From: Fibrella aestuarina BUZ 2
GTDB taxonomy: Bacteria > Bacteroidota > Bacteroidia > Cytophagales > Spirosomataceae
DNA: 64,000 nt
Reading direction: 5' to 3'
Assembly: GCF_000331105.1 (NCBI RefSeq)
Contig: NC_020054.1
Span: forward strand, 310,001 to 374,000
The first letter of the stretch is position 1, and every line of letters begins with the position of its first letter. The position numbers and the translations under genes are program-made. A model generated the notes under the pieces. That model was not told the origin of the DNA and did no database searches. It saw nothing but the letters and a program-made list of their open reading frames with translations. This document shows positions 27,308-35,492 of this stretch, in pieces.

Positions 27308-28345
27308 TTACGCCAGCAGATTGCGGCAGTAGTCGACGCATTTCCTCACTTCGGCGACGGCGGTTGAGCCTTCCGGCACTTTGTATTCCAGTTCGACGGT
27401 GGCCGGAAAGGCGTATTTCTGATCGCGCATCAGCTTCAGCACATCGGTAAGAGGCGTGTTGCCCTGTCCCCACGGCAGGTTGCCTTTGCCGTGCGCCGGG
27501 TCCTGCCGGTCTTTAATGTGCATGCTGGCAATCCGGTCGTGCTTCTGGCGGATCAACCCCAGCGGATCGGGCTGACCAGCGGCGACGTAGTGGCCCAGAT
27601 CGAAGTTCATCGCGTTGCCGGGCGATTGCGCCAGCGCCGTATCCCAGAAGGTGGGCGTCTGCTGCTCGTGGCCGTGGTAGCCCACCCGGATGCCGTGCTT
27701 CTGCGCCATCTGCCCCAGCTTGAGCGTGTGGGCGTCATTGGCCGGGTGCTCGAGCGTTACCTGGTTGGCGCCCAGCGTTTTGGCCGCTTTCATGCCGTAG
27801 GCAATCTCGGCATCGGAGTTTTGCATCCCGAACGCATCGGGCTTGAAGCCGTAGATGCTCACGCCCGCTTTGTTGTACAGCTTACGAAGCTGTTCAAACT
27901 TGCTCATCGACGCCGATTGCCGCCAGGTAGCCATTTCGGCCCGATAGGCCTTCATCTGCTTGTCGGCTTCGGCCAGTTGCTTCTGTTCGTCGTCGGTCAG
28001 GGGTTGGTTATCCCGGCGTTTGCGCATCAGCGGAAAGAGTGCCCGCATATCCACCGTGTTTTTCGGGGCACCCGCAAAGGTTTCGGCGGGGCCGCCCATC
28101 AGTTCGATGGCGTTGATGCCGCTGTCGAGCACGTATTGCAGCGTAGCCTCGGCGGTCTGGTCGGGCATGTCGCGGAACGAATAGGTGATGACCCCGATCT
28201 GAACGCCGCTGATAAGCGAATTGGGTTTGTCGAGGTGGCGCACAATGGCCGGTGCCCCGAACAGCTTGTTGGTACCCAGAACGGCACCCGAAAGAAGGGC
28301 CGCCGACGTACCCAGAAAATGACGACGTGACTGTTGATTATTCAT
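27308..28345 (-). CDS. TAT-exported sugar phosphate isomerase/epimerase (xylose-isomerase-like TIM barrel)
   Basis: Predicted periplasmic AP-endonuclease-2-type TIM-barrel enzyme acting on an unidentified sugar. The N-terminus MNNQQSRRHFLGTSAALLSG carries a twin-arginine signal (SRRHFLG). Family blocks include IGVITYSFRDMP, INAIELMGGPAE and the metal-ligand regions VTLEHPAND, VGYHGHEQQ, MNFDLGHYV and SMHIKDRQ. The product is 345 residues. I start at 28345; a longer reading lacks the signal at its end. It is 41 nt downstream of the cytochrome/dehydrogenase gene on the same strand, a pairing seen in Bacteroidota secreted sugar metabolism. Confidence 0.88.
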   Translation of the reverse strand: MNNQQSRRHFLGTSAALLSGAVLGTNKLFGAPAIVRHLDKPNSLISGVQIGVITYSFRDMPDQTAEATLQYVLDSGINAIELMGGPAETFAGAPKNTVDMRALFPLMRKRRDNQPLTDDEQKQLAEADKQMKAYRAEMATWRQSASMSKFEQLRKLYNKAGVSIYGFKPDAFGMQNSDAEIAYGMKAAKTLGANQVTLEHPANDAHTLKLGQMAQKHGIRVGYHGHEQQTPTFWDTALAQSPGNAMNFDLGHYVAAGQPDPLGLIRQKHDRIASMHIKDRQDPAHGKGNLPWGQGNTPLTDVLKLMRDQKYAFPATVELEYKVPEGSTAVAEVRKCVDYCRNLLA

Positions 28346-28386
28346 GCTAGTAAGGCGGTTATGTATGTTGGGTTGGTAGAACAGAC

Positions 28387-31164
28387 TTATTGCTGAGCGA
28401 ATACTTTCAACTGGCGCATCGACCAGGGTACGTCGTCGGGGTTGCTGGGTACGTTCTCGGCGAGGCTGAGCCGCAGGTAACGGGTCTTGGGGCTGTTGAC
28501 CAGCAATACATTGTCGCCGTCGGTCCCTTTCTGATCGGCTTTGGCCACCTGCCAGTGCTGCCCATCGGTTGAGGTTTCGACGGTGTAGGTACGTGGGTAC
28601 GTCTGAATCATCGGTGGGGGCGTCGGCGGGGCACCGGGCGTTGGTTTCCAGCCCGGCCGCCGCACCGGACTGGCCGTAAAATGCAGTTCGGCCACGCGTA
28701 CGTCCTGCGGCAGTTCGATCTGGTACCACATGCCTTTTTCCTGCCGCCCGCCCGTCGACCAGCCTTCGTAGGTGAAGGCGCTGGCGGGCGATACGTTGCC
28801 GCCGATGCGCGTTGAACTGGTATGGCTGGCGGTCGCTTTCAGGGTTTGGGGTTGTAGTTCAAACGGCGTGAGTTTAGTCAGGCTGGCGAATTGGTACGAC
28901 CCTTTCTGGTCGATGGTTTTGGCCCGAATGGCAGCAACCTGTTGCGCCGACACGAGCGGCGCGTCGTTGGATAGTCCGTTACGGATGTACGACAGCACAT
29001 CGGCCATCCATTCGTCGGACTGCTCTTTCATGCTCGCCATCATCCCCCCGGCGTAGGTCTTGCCCTCGATGGGTCCTTCCAGCCCGTGCAGCACCACCCG
29101 GACGGCATATTCGGGGTGGCCCTGCAACCGGAGCGAACCAGCCAGCGCCGGAGCCAGCAGCCGCCCGTTGCCCGCCGGTGTACCCAGGCCCGTGTTGCCG
29201 TGGCACTGCGAGCAGAGTTCATTGTAGATCAGCGCGCCCCGCTCGACCGATGCCTTCTGTACTGCACTCAGCTCCGGCGCGCCAAACGGGCCCATGTTGC
29301 GGGGCCGGGCTGGGGTCAGAATCTGCTCGCCAACCAGTTTGACACCCGCCGCCGTGTTGCTGGCCATCGCCGCTTTTATGCTCGTTTCCAGATCAGGCAG
29401 TTTCAGCACTTTCGCCGTCAGCATCGCCTGAATCTGCACGTCGGTATCGGTGTCGGCCATCGCCTGCTTGAGGGCTGGCTCCAGCGTTTTATCGCCCGTT
29501 TTGTACAACGTTTCACCTGCCCGCAAGGCCTGAATCCGGATTTTTGGATTGGGGTCTTTCAGCAGTTGCTGCACGGTAGCGGCGGGCAAAGCGCCCAGCC
29601 CTTCGAGCGTCCAGAGGGCGTGGGTACGCGCCAGATGGTTGGGGCTCGTGCGGGCTAGTGCCGTTAGTTGCGGCACCACCGATAGGTCTTTGCGTTGCAC
29701 AAGCACCTGTTGGGCGGCGTCGCGCCACCAGCCGTTGGGGTGCGCCAGGTGTTTCACCAGTGCCGCCGACGGGCTGCCGTACATATTGGGCCGGGTTTTG
29801 TCGCGCTCCTTGCCCGTGTACGTGATGCGCCAGATGCGCCCCAGCCCCACCACTTTATCGAGCTGGTATTGTTCGATTTTGGTGCGCAGGTACGTACCCC
29901 GCTGCGTCCATTGCCCTTCCTGAATAATGCCGTGGTACATATCGGTGATGTACAGGGTGCCGTCGGGGGCGGTGGTCATGTCGACGGGGCGGAACAGCGG
30001 ATCGGTCGAGCGCAAAAACTCCGACTGCTGTTCCTGGTACACGTTGTGCAGGGTAGTGAGGCCCTCGTTTACGACAGGGTTGATTTGCCGGACAATGCGG
30101 GCAACGGGTTCGCCGTAGAAGTACTGGCCTTTCAACTCAGCCGGTAGGCGGTCACCCCGGTACACGTCATTACCGGCCGAACCCGTCACGCGTTTGAGCG
30201 AGCCGTCGGGCTGGCGCACTTCGTCCATACCGCCCTGCATATCGGCTAGCTTGACGGCCGCACCCCAGGGTACGTCGAAACCCTTCGCGAACTCGTTGGG
30301 TACGTCGAAATTGCCGTAATGAATCGGAAACTGGAAGTACGAAGGCAGGCCACTGGCCCCACCCTGAAACCACAGTTTGCCGTTGTCGTCGTGCGTGACG
30401 CCCCACTGCGCCCGGTTAAAGCCCGTTTTTTCACGAATCACCCCGTTGGGCGTTTCGCGCACCCGGAAGGCGTTGACGGTGCTGTAGAGCCAGTTGTCCA
30501 TGCCCCAGTACATGAAGGCCTGCTGATGCTCCACGTTGCCCGACCGACCATATTTGTTCGTAAAAAACTCTTTTTTGTCGGCCTTGCCGTCGCCGTTGGT
30601 GTCGGTGTATTTATAGACGTTATCGGCGTCAGATTCCATCGACAGGATGCAGTCTTTGCCGTAGGGCAGTACAAAGCGCGGGAAGATGAGGTTATCGACG
30701 AAGGTGGTACCGGTTTCGTAGATGCCATCGTTGTTTTTGTCTTCCCAGCGCGAAATTCGGCTCGTGGGGGCCAATTCACCTTTCGAGTCGGCGTCGAGCA
30801 TGTAGGTACGTAGTTCCAGTACGTACATTCGCCCGTTGGCATCGAACGAAATGGCGGCGGGCTGCTGAATGGCCGGTTCGGTCAGGATGGGTTCGATCTG
30901 GTAGCCGGGCGGCAGCAGAAACTGCTTGGCTTCGTCGGCGGGCGACAGGGGCTGAACGGGCGCTTTCGATTCCAGATCGACGTCTTTCCAGTCGGGATCG
31001 TTGGGGTCGGCGCCTTCGGGCAGGCTCAGCTTAGGCAGCGTATCAGCCGCCAGTGTTTGCCGGAGACGCACCTGCCTGACGGGGTTGGTGTCGACGTAAG
31101 CCGATAAGCCACCGATGAGCAGGGCACCGGTCAAACAAAGGAGGGTAGTAGGACGTATCAACAT
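28387..31164 (-). CDS. PVC-type heme-binding dehydrogenase with HEAT repeats, cytochrome c and F5/8-type C domain
   Basis: Large exported redox protein of 925 residues with an N-terminal signal (about 1-25). The order is: a membrane-bound-dehydrogenase-type beta-propeller (about 75-455; ISFDANGRMYVLELRTYMLD, RPVDMTTAPDGTLYITDMYH), HEAT-like repeats (about 475-610), a cytochrome c domain with heme motif CSQCH (about 650) and a distal Met within AGGMMASMKEQ, then a C-terminal discoidin/galactose-binding domain (about 775-925). This architecture is typical of planctomycete and Bacteroidota proteins thought to oxidise sugars or alcohols; the substrate is unknown. It is operonic with the TIM-barrel gene. 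Confidence 0.88.
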   Translation of the reverse strand: MLIRPTTLLCLTGALLIGGLSAYVDTNPVRQVRLRQTLAADTLPKLSLPEGADPNDPDWKDVDLESKAPVQPLSPADEAKQFLLPPGYQIEPILTEPAIQQPAAISFDANGRMYVLELRTYMLDADSKGELAPTSRISRWEDKNNDGIYETGTTFVDNLIFPRFVLPYGKDCILSMESDADNVYKYTDTNGDGKADKKEFFTNKYGRSGNVEHQQAFMYWGMDNWLYSTVNAFRVRETPNGVIREKTGFNRAQWGVTHDDNGKLWFQGGASGLPSYFQFPIHYGNFDVPNEFAKGFDVPWGAAVKLADMQGGMDEVRQPDGSLKRVTGSAGNDVYRGDRLPAELKGQYFYGEPVARIVRQINPVVNEGLTTLHNVYQEQQSEFLRSTDPLFRPVDMTTAPDGTLYITDMYHGIIQEGQWTQRGTYLRTKIEQYQLDKVVGLGRIWRITYTGKERDKTRPNMYGSPSAALVKHLAHPNGWWRDAAQQVLVQRKDLSVVPQLTALARTSPNHLARTHALWTLEGLGALPAATVQQLLKDPNPKIRIQALRAGETLYKTGDKTLEPALKQAMADTDTDVQIQAMLTAKVLKLPDLETSIKAAMASNTAAGVKLVGEQILTPARPRNMGPFGAPELSAVQKASVERGALIYNELCSQCHGNTGLGTPAGNGRLLAPALAGSLRLQGHPEYAVRVVLHGLEGPIEGKTYAGGMMASMKEQSDEWMADVLSYIRNGLSNDAPLVSAQQVAAIRAKTIDQKGSYQFASLTKLTPFELQPQTLKATASHTSSTRIGGNVSPASAFTYEGWSTGGRQEKGMWYQIELPQDVRVAELHFTASPVRRPGWKPTPGAPPTPPPMIQTYPRTYTVETSTDGQHWQVAKADQKGTDGDNVLLVNSPKTRYLRLSLAENVPSNPDDVPWSMRQLKVFAQQ

Positions 31165-31264
31165 AATCCTGAATCAAATTTGTTACCGGCTGGCCCCCGC
31201 ACCTGCGCGCCTCGACCACCTTGAATTACCATTTATCCTAAGGAAAATACAGCCAGAAGCTACT

Positions 31265-32443
31265 ATGATTTCGCTACGATCCCTTACGCAATCCCCCGAT
31301 GCGCAACTCCGGCAACTCGGCTGGGAATGGATGCTGGGCACTGACACTCTCCCCTATCTGACTAACGAAGCTGTGGTGGTCTCGGCCAGCGACGCCGATG
31401 CCTACGCCCAGGCAGCCAACGAACTGTTTGAGATGCTGGTGGCGGCGGGGCAGCGGGTGATCGATCAGGACCGCTTTGCCGAACTGGGCATTCCGGCCAA
31501 TCTGGTTGACCTGATCCGCCACTCGTGGGACGACGATCGGAATATTCTGCTCTACGGCCGGTTCGATCTGGCCGGGGGTGATTCGGGGATTAAGCTGATC
31601 GAGTTCAATGCCGATACGGCGACCTGCCTGCCCGAAACGGCGGTGGTTCAATATGCGCACCTGCGTGCCAATGGCCTCGACGACGATCAGCAATTCAACG
31701 GGCTGTTTGAGGCGCTGGTGAGCCAGTTCAACGAGTTGAAAAGCCAGAATCCGGATCTGACACCCACGCTGTTGCTCTCGGCCATGCGCGAGGCACCCGA
31801 AGACGACACCAACGTGGCGCTACTGGGCGAGGCGGCGCGGGAGGCCGGTTTCGAGGTGGCGTTTGCCTATATCGATGAGGTCGAATTTTCAGCCGACGAA
31901 GGCATTTATCGGTTCGAGAAGGGACCGGATGGCCGCCCGCAGTTTACGCGCTACGACTTCTGGTTCAAGCTCGTACCCTGGGAGTACATCGCCGAGGATG
32001 AGCCCGAGCTAACTGCACTACTGACCCAGATTGTAAAAGGGCGGAAAGCGGTGGTCCTAAATCCGGCTTATAGTTTGCTGTTTCAGTCGAAAGCGATCCT
32101 CGTCATCCTTTGGGAATTATACCCTAATCACCCGCTGCTGCTGCGCACCGAAAGAAAGCCGCTGACGGGCATCCCATCCGTTGAAAAAGTGCTATTCGGA
32201 CGCGAAGGGGCCAATATCCGGCTGCTCGATGCGGGCGGACAAGCCACCGAAACGGCCGAGGGCGACTACGGCGATTACCCCAAAATCTACCAGCAATACA
32301 TTGATTTTCCCAGCGATGCGGCGGGGCATCGGTATCAGGCGGGGGTGTTTTTTGCGGGCGAAGCCTGTGCGCTCGGTTTTCGGCGGGGCGGCAAGATTCT
32401 GGACAATACGGCCCAGTTTGTGGGGCACGTGGTAGTCGACTAG
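31265..32443 (+). CDS. glutathionylspermidine synthase-like ATP-grasp protein
   Basis: 392-residue protein matching the C-terminal synthetase half of GspS, as in the YgiC/YjfC family: ATP-grasp ligases that join a carboxylate and an amine. Phrases seen are LLYGRFDLAGGDSGIKLIEF (about 95-115), NADTATCLPETAV, FWFKLVPWEYIAED and VLNPAYSLLFQSKAIL. There is no N-terminal amidase domain, so it is synthetase-only. I start at 31265 (MISLRSLTQSPDAQLRQLGW); upstream sequence overlaps the divergent gene's 5' end. The substrate is unknown. Confidence 0.85.
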   Translation: MISLRSLTQSPDAQLRQLGWEWMLGTDTLPYLTNEAVVVSASDADAYAQAANELFEMLVAAGQRVIDQDRFAELGIPANLVDLIRHSWDDDRNILLYGRFDLAGGDSGIKLIEFNADTATCLPETAVVQYAHLRANGLDDDQQFNGLFEALVSQFNELKSQNPDLTPTLLLSAMREAPEDDTNVALLGEAAREAGFEVAFAYIDEVEFSADEGIYRFEKGPDGRPQFTRYDFWFKLVPWEYIAEDEPELTALLTQIVKGRKAVVLNPAYSLLFQSKAILVILWELYPNHPLLLRTERKPLTGIPSVEKVLFGREGANIRLLDAGGQATETAEGDYGDYPKIYQQYIDFPSDAAGHRYQAGVFFAGEACALGFRRGGKILDNTAQFVGHVVVD

Positions 32444-32446
32444 CGG

Positions 32447-32797
32447 CTACTTGCGCGGGTCTTGCCAGATCAATTCCCGGTTGGTTGCTTCGGTCCAGAA
32501 ATCAGGGCAACGGCCATCGCCACTGCCGCCCAGCCCTCCGTCGGGCGCACAGAGCGCGGTGCACGTTTCGTCGATCAACTCGCTGAACTGATCGCAACAG
32601 TCAGGCGGAAGGTAATAGACCGACTTGCCTTTGTAGGTGTAACGGTAAACGCTTCCCGGCGGGTTGCGGACGGGCGCGGCCTCCAGTTGTTGAATGCGCT
32701 GCCGTATGCACGCCGGTACGTTGGCAAGGACGTGCTCGTTTTTACACGACAGCCCGGCCAAGGCAATGAGAACTAGATACACGAACAACCGGCTCAT
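32447..32797 (-). CDS. small lipoprotein, DUF6970-like
   Basis: 116-residue lipoprotein (signal peptide with LAGLSCKN, Cys about 18). The mature part contains several cysteines and the phrase CAPDGGLGGSGDGRCPDF (about 82-99), which I associate from memory with the DUF6970 family; this is tentative. Six cysteines suggest disulphides in the periplasm. It is convergent with the GspS-like gene, with only 3 nt between stops, and shares strand with the next small lipoprotein. Confidence 0.75.
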   Translation of the reverse strand: MSRLFVYLVLIALAGLSCKNEHVLANVPACIRQRIQQLEAAPVRNPPGSVYRYTYKGKSVYYLPPDCCDQFSELIDETCTALCAPDGGLGGSGDGRCPDFWTEATNRELIWQDPRK

Positions 32798-32828
32798 CGT
32801 CAGCGACTTGTTATACTAGTACGTAACG

Positions 32829-33041
32829 CTACTTATTGGGTTTTGGTTGAGCGGGCAGAGCTACTTCCAGCGTGTCGTCGTCGAAAACAGTCGTGTCGGT
32901 CAGAATCAGCCCATCGGCCAGGCTGTCGGTAGCCGGGTCGGCGGGATCATTTTGTGAAGCCTGGTTGGGTGATGAGCAGGCACCGCCTGCCAGTAAGCTT
33001 AGCAGGAGGAAAGAAGCCATAAACCGATACAGTAAAGACAT
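32829..33041 (-). CDS. small putative lipoprotein, unknown function
   Basis: 70 residues: hydrophobic signal segment followed by LAGGACSS, a near-lipobox, then an acidic Asp/Thr-rich tail (about 27-60) ending KPNK. I do not recognise it. It lies 31 nt upstream of the DUF6970-like gene on the same strand. The coding character rests on the signal sequence and position. Confidence 0.5.
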   Translation of the reverse strand: MSLLYRFMASFLLLSLLAGGACSSPNQASQNDPADPATDSLADGLILTDTTVFDDDTLEVALPAQPKPNK

Positions 33042-33266
33042 GCCAGGTACGTTCTATTGGTGAATACGTTGACGAAATCACCGTGGGTACGTTGGTGGAT
33101 TCGTCGTCATGGCCCGGCGCCGTTCATCCTATTTAACCGATACCGTGCAACGCGACGCGTCGGGCTGGCATCTTCCAACTGGGCTACGGGGCAATAATTC
33201 CGGGGCTACTCAGTACAAATGAAGTCTATATTCGCGGACGATCCTGCAAACGGACGTCGTCAACTT

Positions 33267-33770
33267 ATGAAACAACGAATGCTATGGGTTTGGCTATTGG
33301 GTTTATTCCTTTTTTCGGCCACCACCACCCGGGCGCAGGCCAGTCTTCAGGGCTTTAGCCATATCGTGTTGCCCATTCGCGAACTTGGTGTGAGTCTGCC
33401 TTTTTACAGAAATGTGCTGGGGCTAACGGGTGTGGCCGTGCCGGGAGCGCTCTCGGGCAGTCAGGCCTGGTTTGATATTGGCGGCGGGCAGCAACTCCGG
33501 CTGGTCGAGCGCCGAACCGACGTGAGCAGCCTGCGCACGAGTGGCGTACACGTGGCGTTGCAGGTCGGCTCGTTGCGGCAGACCGAACAACAACTTAAAC
33601 AGCGAAGCGCCGCCGTAGCCCGCCAAGCTGGCGCATCGGGGCAGCCCGTGCTCCAGTTGACCGACCCCGATGGCTACCTGATCGAGCTCTACGAAGGCCG
33701 GGCCAACAAACAGGGCTTTATTCAGTCGGCGGGCAAATGGTTCTGGAAATCAATCACTTCCGTCGATTAA
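33267..33770 (+). CDS. exported VOC-family (glyoxalase-like) protein
   Basis: 167-residue protein with a signal peptide (MKQRMLWVWLLGLFLFSATT, end near RAQA) followed by one vicinal-oxygen-chelate module. The first metal ligand region is FSHIVLPIRELGVSLPFYRN (His about 34) and the last is DPDGYLIELYEG (Glu about 146). VOC enzymes are usually cytosolic, so export is notable. The start at 33267 was chosen because it gives the signal directly. A TATATTCG element (33227-33234) resembles a -7 box. Confidence 0.85.
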   Translation: MKQRMLWVWLLGLFLFSATTTRAQASLQGFSHIVLPIRELGVSLPFYRNVLGLTGVAVPGALSGSQAWFDIGGGQQLRLVERRTDVSSLRTSGVHVALQVGSLRQTEQQLKQRSAAVARQAGASGQPVLQLTDPDGYLIELYEGRANKQGFIQSAGKWFWKSITSVD

Positions 33771-33818
33771 CACCATCGACGACTCCACTCCCACCCGTAA
33801 CTTCATTCACACCTGTCT

Positions 33819-34658
33819 ATGCTTGCCTTTCCGGCCTGTAAAATCAACCTGGGTCTTCAGCTCACCGAACGCCGCCCCGACGGGTTTCATAATCTGCTAT
33901 CGGTATTTTACCCGGTCAACTGGTCCGATGTGCTCGAGATCATTCCGGGTCAGCCAGGGCATTCGTCGGTGATTACGGATTCGGTTCAGTTCAGTACGAG
34001 CGGCCTGCCCATCCCGGGCGATCCCGACCCGGGCCGGAACCTGTGCGTTCGCGCTTACACCCTGCTCCGGGCCGACTTCGACCTGCCGCCGGTTCAGATG
34101 CAGTTGCATAAGGTGGTGCCCATCGGCGCGGGGCTGGGTGGCGGTTCGGCCGATGCCGCTGCCACGATCAACCTGCTCAACAGCCAGTTTTCGCTGGGAT
34201 TAAGCGTTGATCGACGCGAAACCTACGCTCGGCGACTGGGCAGCGACTGTGCTTTTTTCGTCCAGAATAAGCCGCAGTATTGTGTCGAGAAAGGCGATGT
34301 TTTCGAACCCATCGACCTCGATTTAGCGGGATATTACATCCGGCTGGTGTACCCTAATCTGGCCATCTCGACCGCCGAAGCCTATGCGGGCGTGACGCCG
34401 CGTAAGCCAGCCGTTCCGCTACGCACGCTCATTGAAGCGCCCATCGACCAATGGCGCGACACCGTTCACAACGACTTCGAGGATAGTCTCTTTCCGAAAT
34501 ACCCTGTTTTGGACCAGGTAAAACAGCAATTGTACGACGACGGAGCCCTTTACGCCAGCATGAGCGGCAGCGGCTCGACCATCTACGGCATTTTTTCGTC
34601 GCCCCCGGATAAAACCGACGCCTTTTCGGGTTATACAGTCTGGGAAAGCAAGCTTTAA
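33819..34658 (+). CDS. ispE: 4-(cytidine 5'-diphospho)-2-C-methyl-D-erythritol kinase
   Basis: GHMP kinase of the MEP isoprenoid pathway, phosphorylating CDP-methylerythritol. The 279-residue protein begins with FPACKINLGLQLTERRPDGF, the substrate-binding block, and has the ATP loop PIGAGLGGGSADAAA (about 103-117) and the C-terminal motif SMSGSGSTIYGIF (about 248-260). The length and motifs are complete. Co-directional with the subunit-III-like gene, separated by an inverted repeat. Confidence 0.95.
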   Translation: MLAFPACKINLGLQLTERRPDGFHNLLSVFYPVNWSDVLEIIPGQPGHSSVITDSVQFSTSGLPIPGDPDPGRNLCVRAYTLLRADFDLPPVQMQLHKVVPIGAGLGGGSADAAATINLLNSQFSLGLSVDRRETYARRLGSDCAFFVQNKPQYCVEKGDVFEPIDLDLAGYYIRLVYPNLAISTAEAYAGVTPRKPAVPLRTLIEAPIDQWRDTVHNDFEDSLFPKYPVLDQVKQQLYDDGALYASMSGSGSTIYGIFSSPPDKTDAFSGYTVWESKL

Positions 34659-34661
34659 CGT

Positions 34662-34742
34662 AGTTTCGAGTTTGGCGCCTCGGGTGTTGACGTTTACGAA
34701 CGCAGTAGCTAACGTCAACCCAAAACACCAAACGCGAAACTG
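34662..34742. repeat. intergenic inverted repeat, AGTTTCGAGTTTGG class
   Basis: Arms 34662-34694 and 34711-34742 oppose each other over about 32 nt with several mismatches and a small length difference; the outer AGTTTCG and inner GTTGACGTT parts are strongest. The left arm begins 3 nt after the ispE stop. Confidence 0.75.
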
Positions 34743-34748
34743 TACACT

Positions 34749-35351
34749 ATGAGTCGTCTGACAAAGCGGCGGGAGCCGTTTCGGTTTATGTTGTGGCTGG
34801 GTATTGGGGGCAGCGTTTTGCTGTTCACGGTACTGCTGGGAATTTACATTGTGCGGCAAACCGGGCCGGGTTGGGCCGACGTGGCGCTGCCGAATGTCTT
34901 CATCCTGAGCACGCTGGTTATCCTGCTCAGCAGCCTGACGCTCCACAACGCGACCCGCGCCTTCCAGCACGAGCAGTTCGCCAATTACCGCATCAACGTC
35001 GCCACGACGCTTATTCTGGGTACGTTGTTTATCCTGTTGCAGGCCTGGGGCTGGCGGCAGATGGTGAGGGCGGGGGTGGGCCTGGAAGGCAACCCGGCTG
35101 GTGGGTTCGTGTATGTATTGTCGGGGCTACACCTGCTCCATATCCTGATCGGCCTGATTTTCCTGACCATCGCGCTGGTGGAAGCCCTGCGCCGTCGGGC
35201 CTACGTGGAAGCGTTCGTCTACAGCGTCAACCCACCCAACCAGTTAAAAATCAAACTACTGACCCTCTACTGGCATTTCGTCGACGTGCTGTGGATCGTG
35301 CTGTTCGTCTTCCTGCTCTTCCACCACCGCGTCGACTGGCGGCTGATGTAG
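34749..35351 (+). CDS. heme-copper oxidase subunit III-like membrane protein
   Basis: 200-residue membrane protein with five hydrophobic segments, resembling cytochrome c oxidase subunit III: VALPNVFILSTLVILLSSLT and the C-terminal YWHFVDVLWIVLFVFLLFHH (about 172-191), which holds the typical WHFVD/W phrase. It is shorter than the classical 260-residue subunit, like the five-helix forms found in Bacteroidota. No other oxidase subunits are adjacent. Function in respiration is therefore inferred from similarity. The stop codon touches the next inverted repeat. Confidence 0.85.
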   Translation: MSRLTKRREPFRFMLWLGIGGSVLLFTVLLGIYIVRQTGPGWADVALPNVFILSTLVILLSSLTLHNATRAFQHEQFANYRINVATTLILGTLFILLQAWGWRQMVRAGVGLEGNPAGGFVYVLSGLHLLHILIGLIFLTIALVEALRRRAYVEAFVYSVNPPNQLKIKLLTLYWHFVDVLWIVLFVFLLFHHRVDWRLM

Positions 35352-35470
35352 GCGAATGAATAATGTACAATGCACGATGTACAATGAACCGGGTGCGTCA
35401 GCATTGCAGTAGCGTCAGCGGTCCGCCGCCCCATCCATTGTACATCGTGCACTGTACATTATTCATTCGC
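35352..35470. repeat. intergenic inverted repeat, TGTACAATG class
   Basis: Arms 35352-35386 and 35436-35470 (35 nt) match with one A/G difference around a 49-nt G+C-rich spacer. The left arm starts at the first base after the subunit-III stop; the GlmU-like promoter starts 8 nt after the right arm. Confidence 0.95.
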
Positions 35471-35478
35471 CAGCGTTT

Positions 35479-35486
35479 TACCTTTG
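35479..35486 (+). promoter_or_regulatory. -7 promoter element TACCTTTG for the GlmU-like gene
   Basis: A perfect TAnnTTTG ending 6 nt before the ATG at 35493. No -33 element is convincing because the inverted repeat occupies the upstream region. Predicts a very short leader. Confidence 0.5.
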
Positions 35487-35492
35487 CACGCT

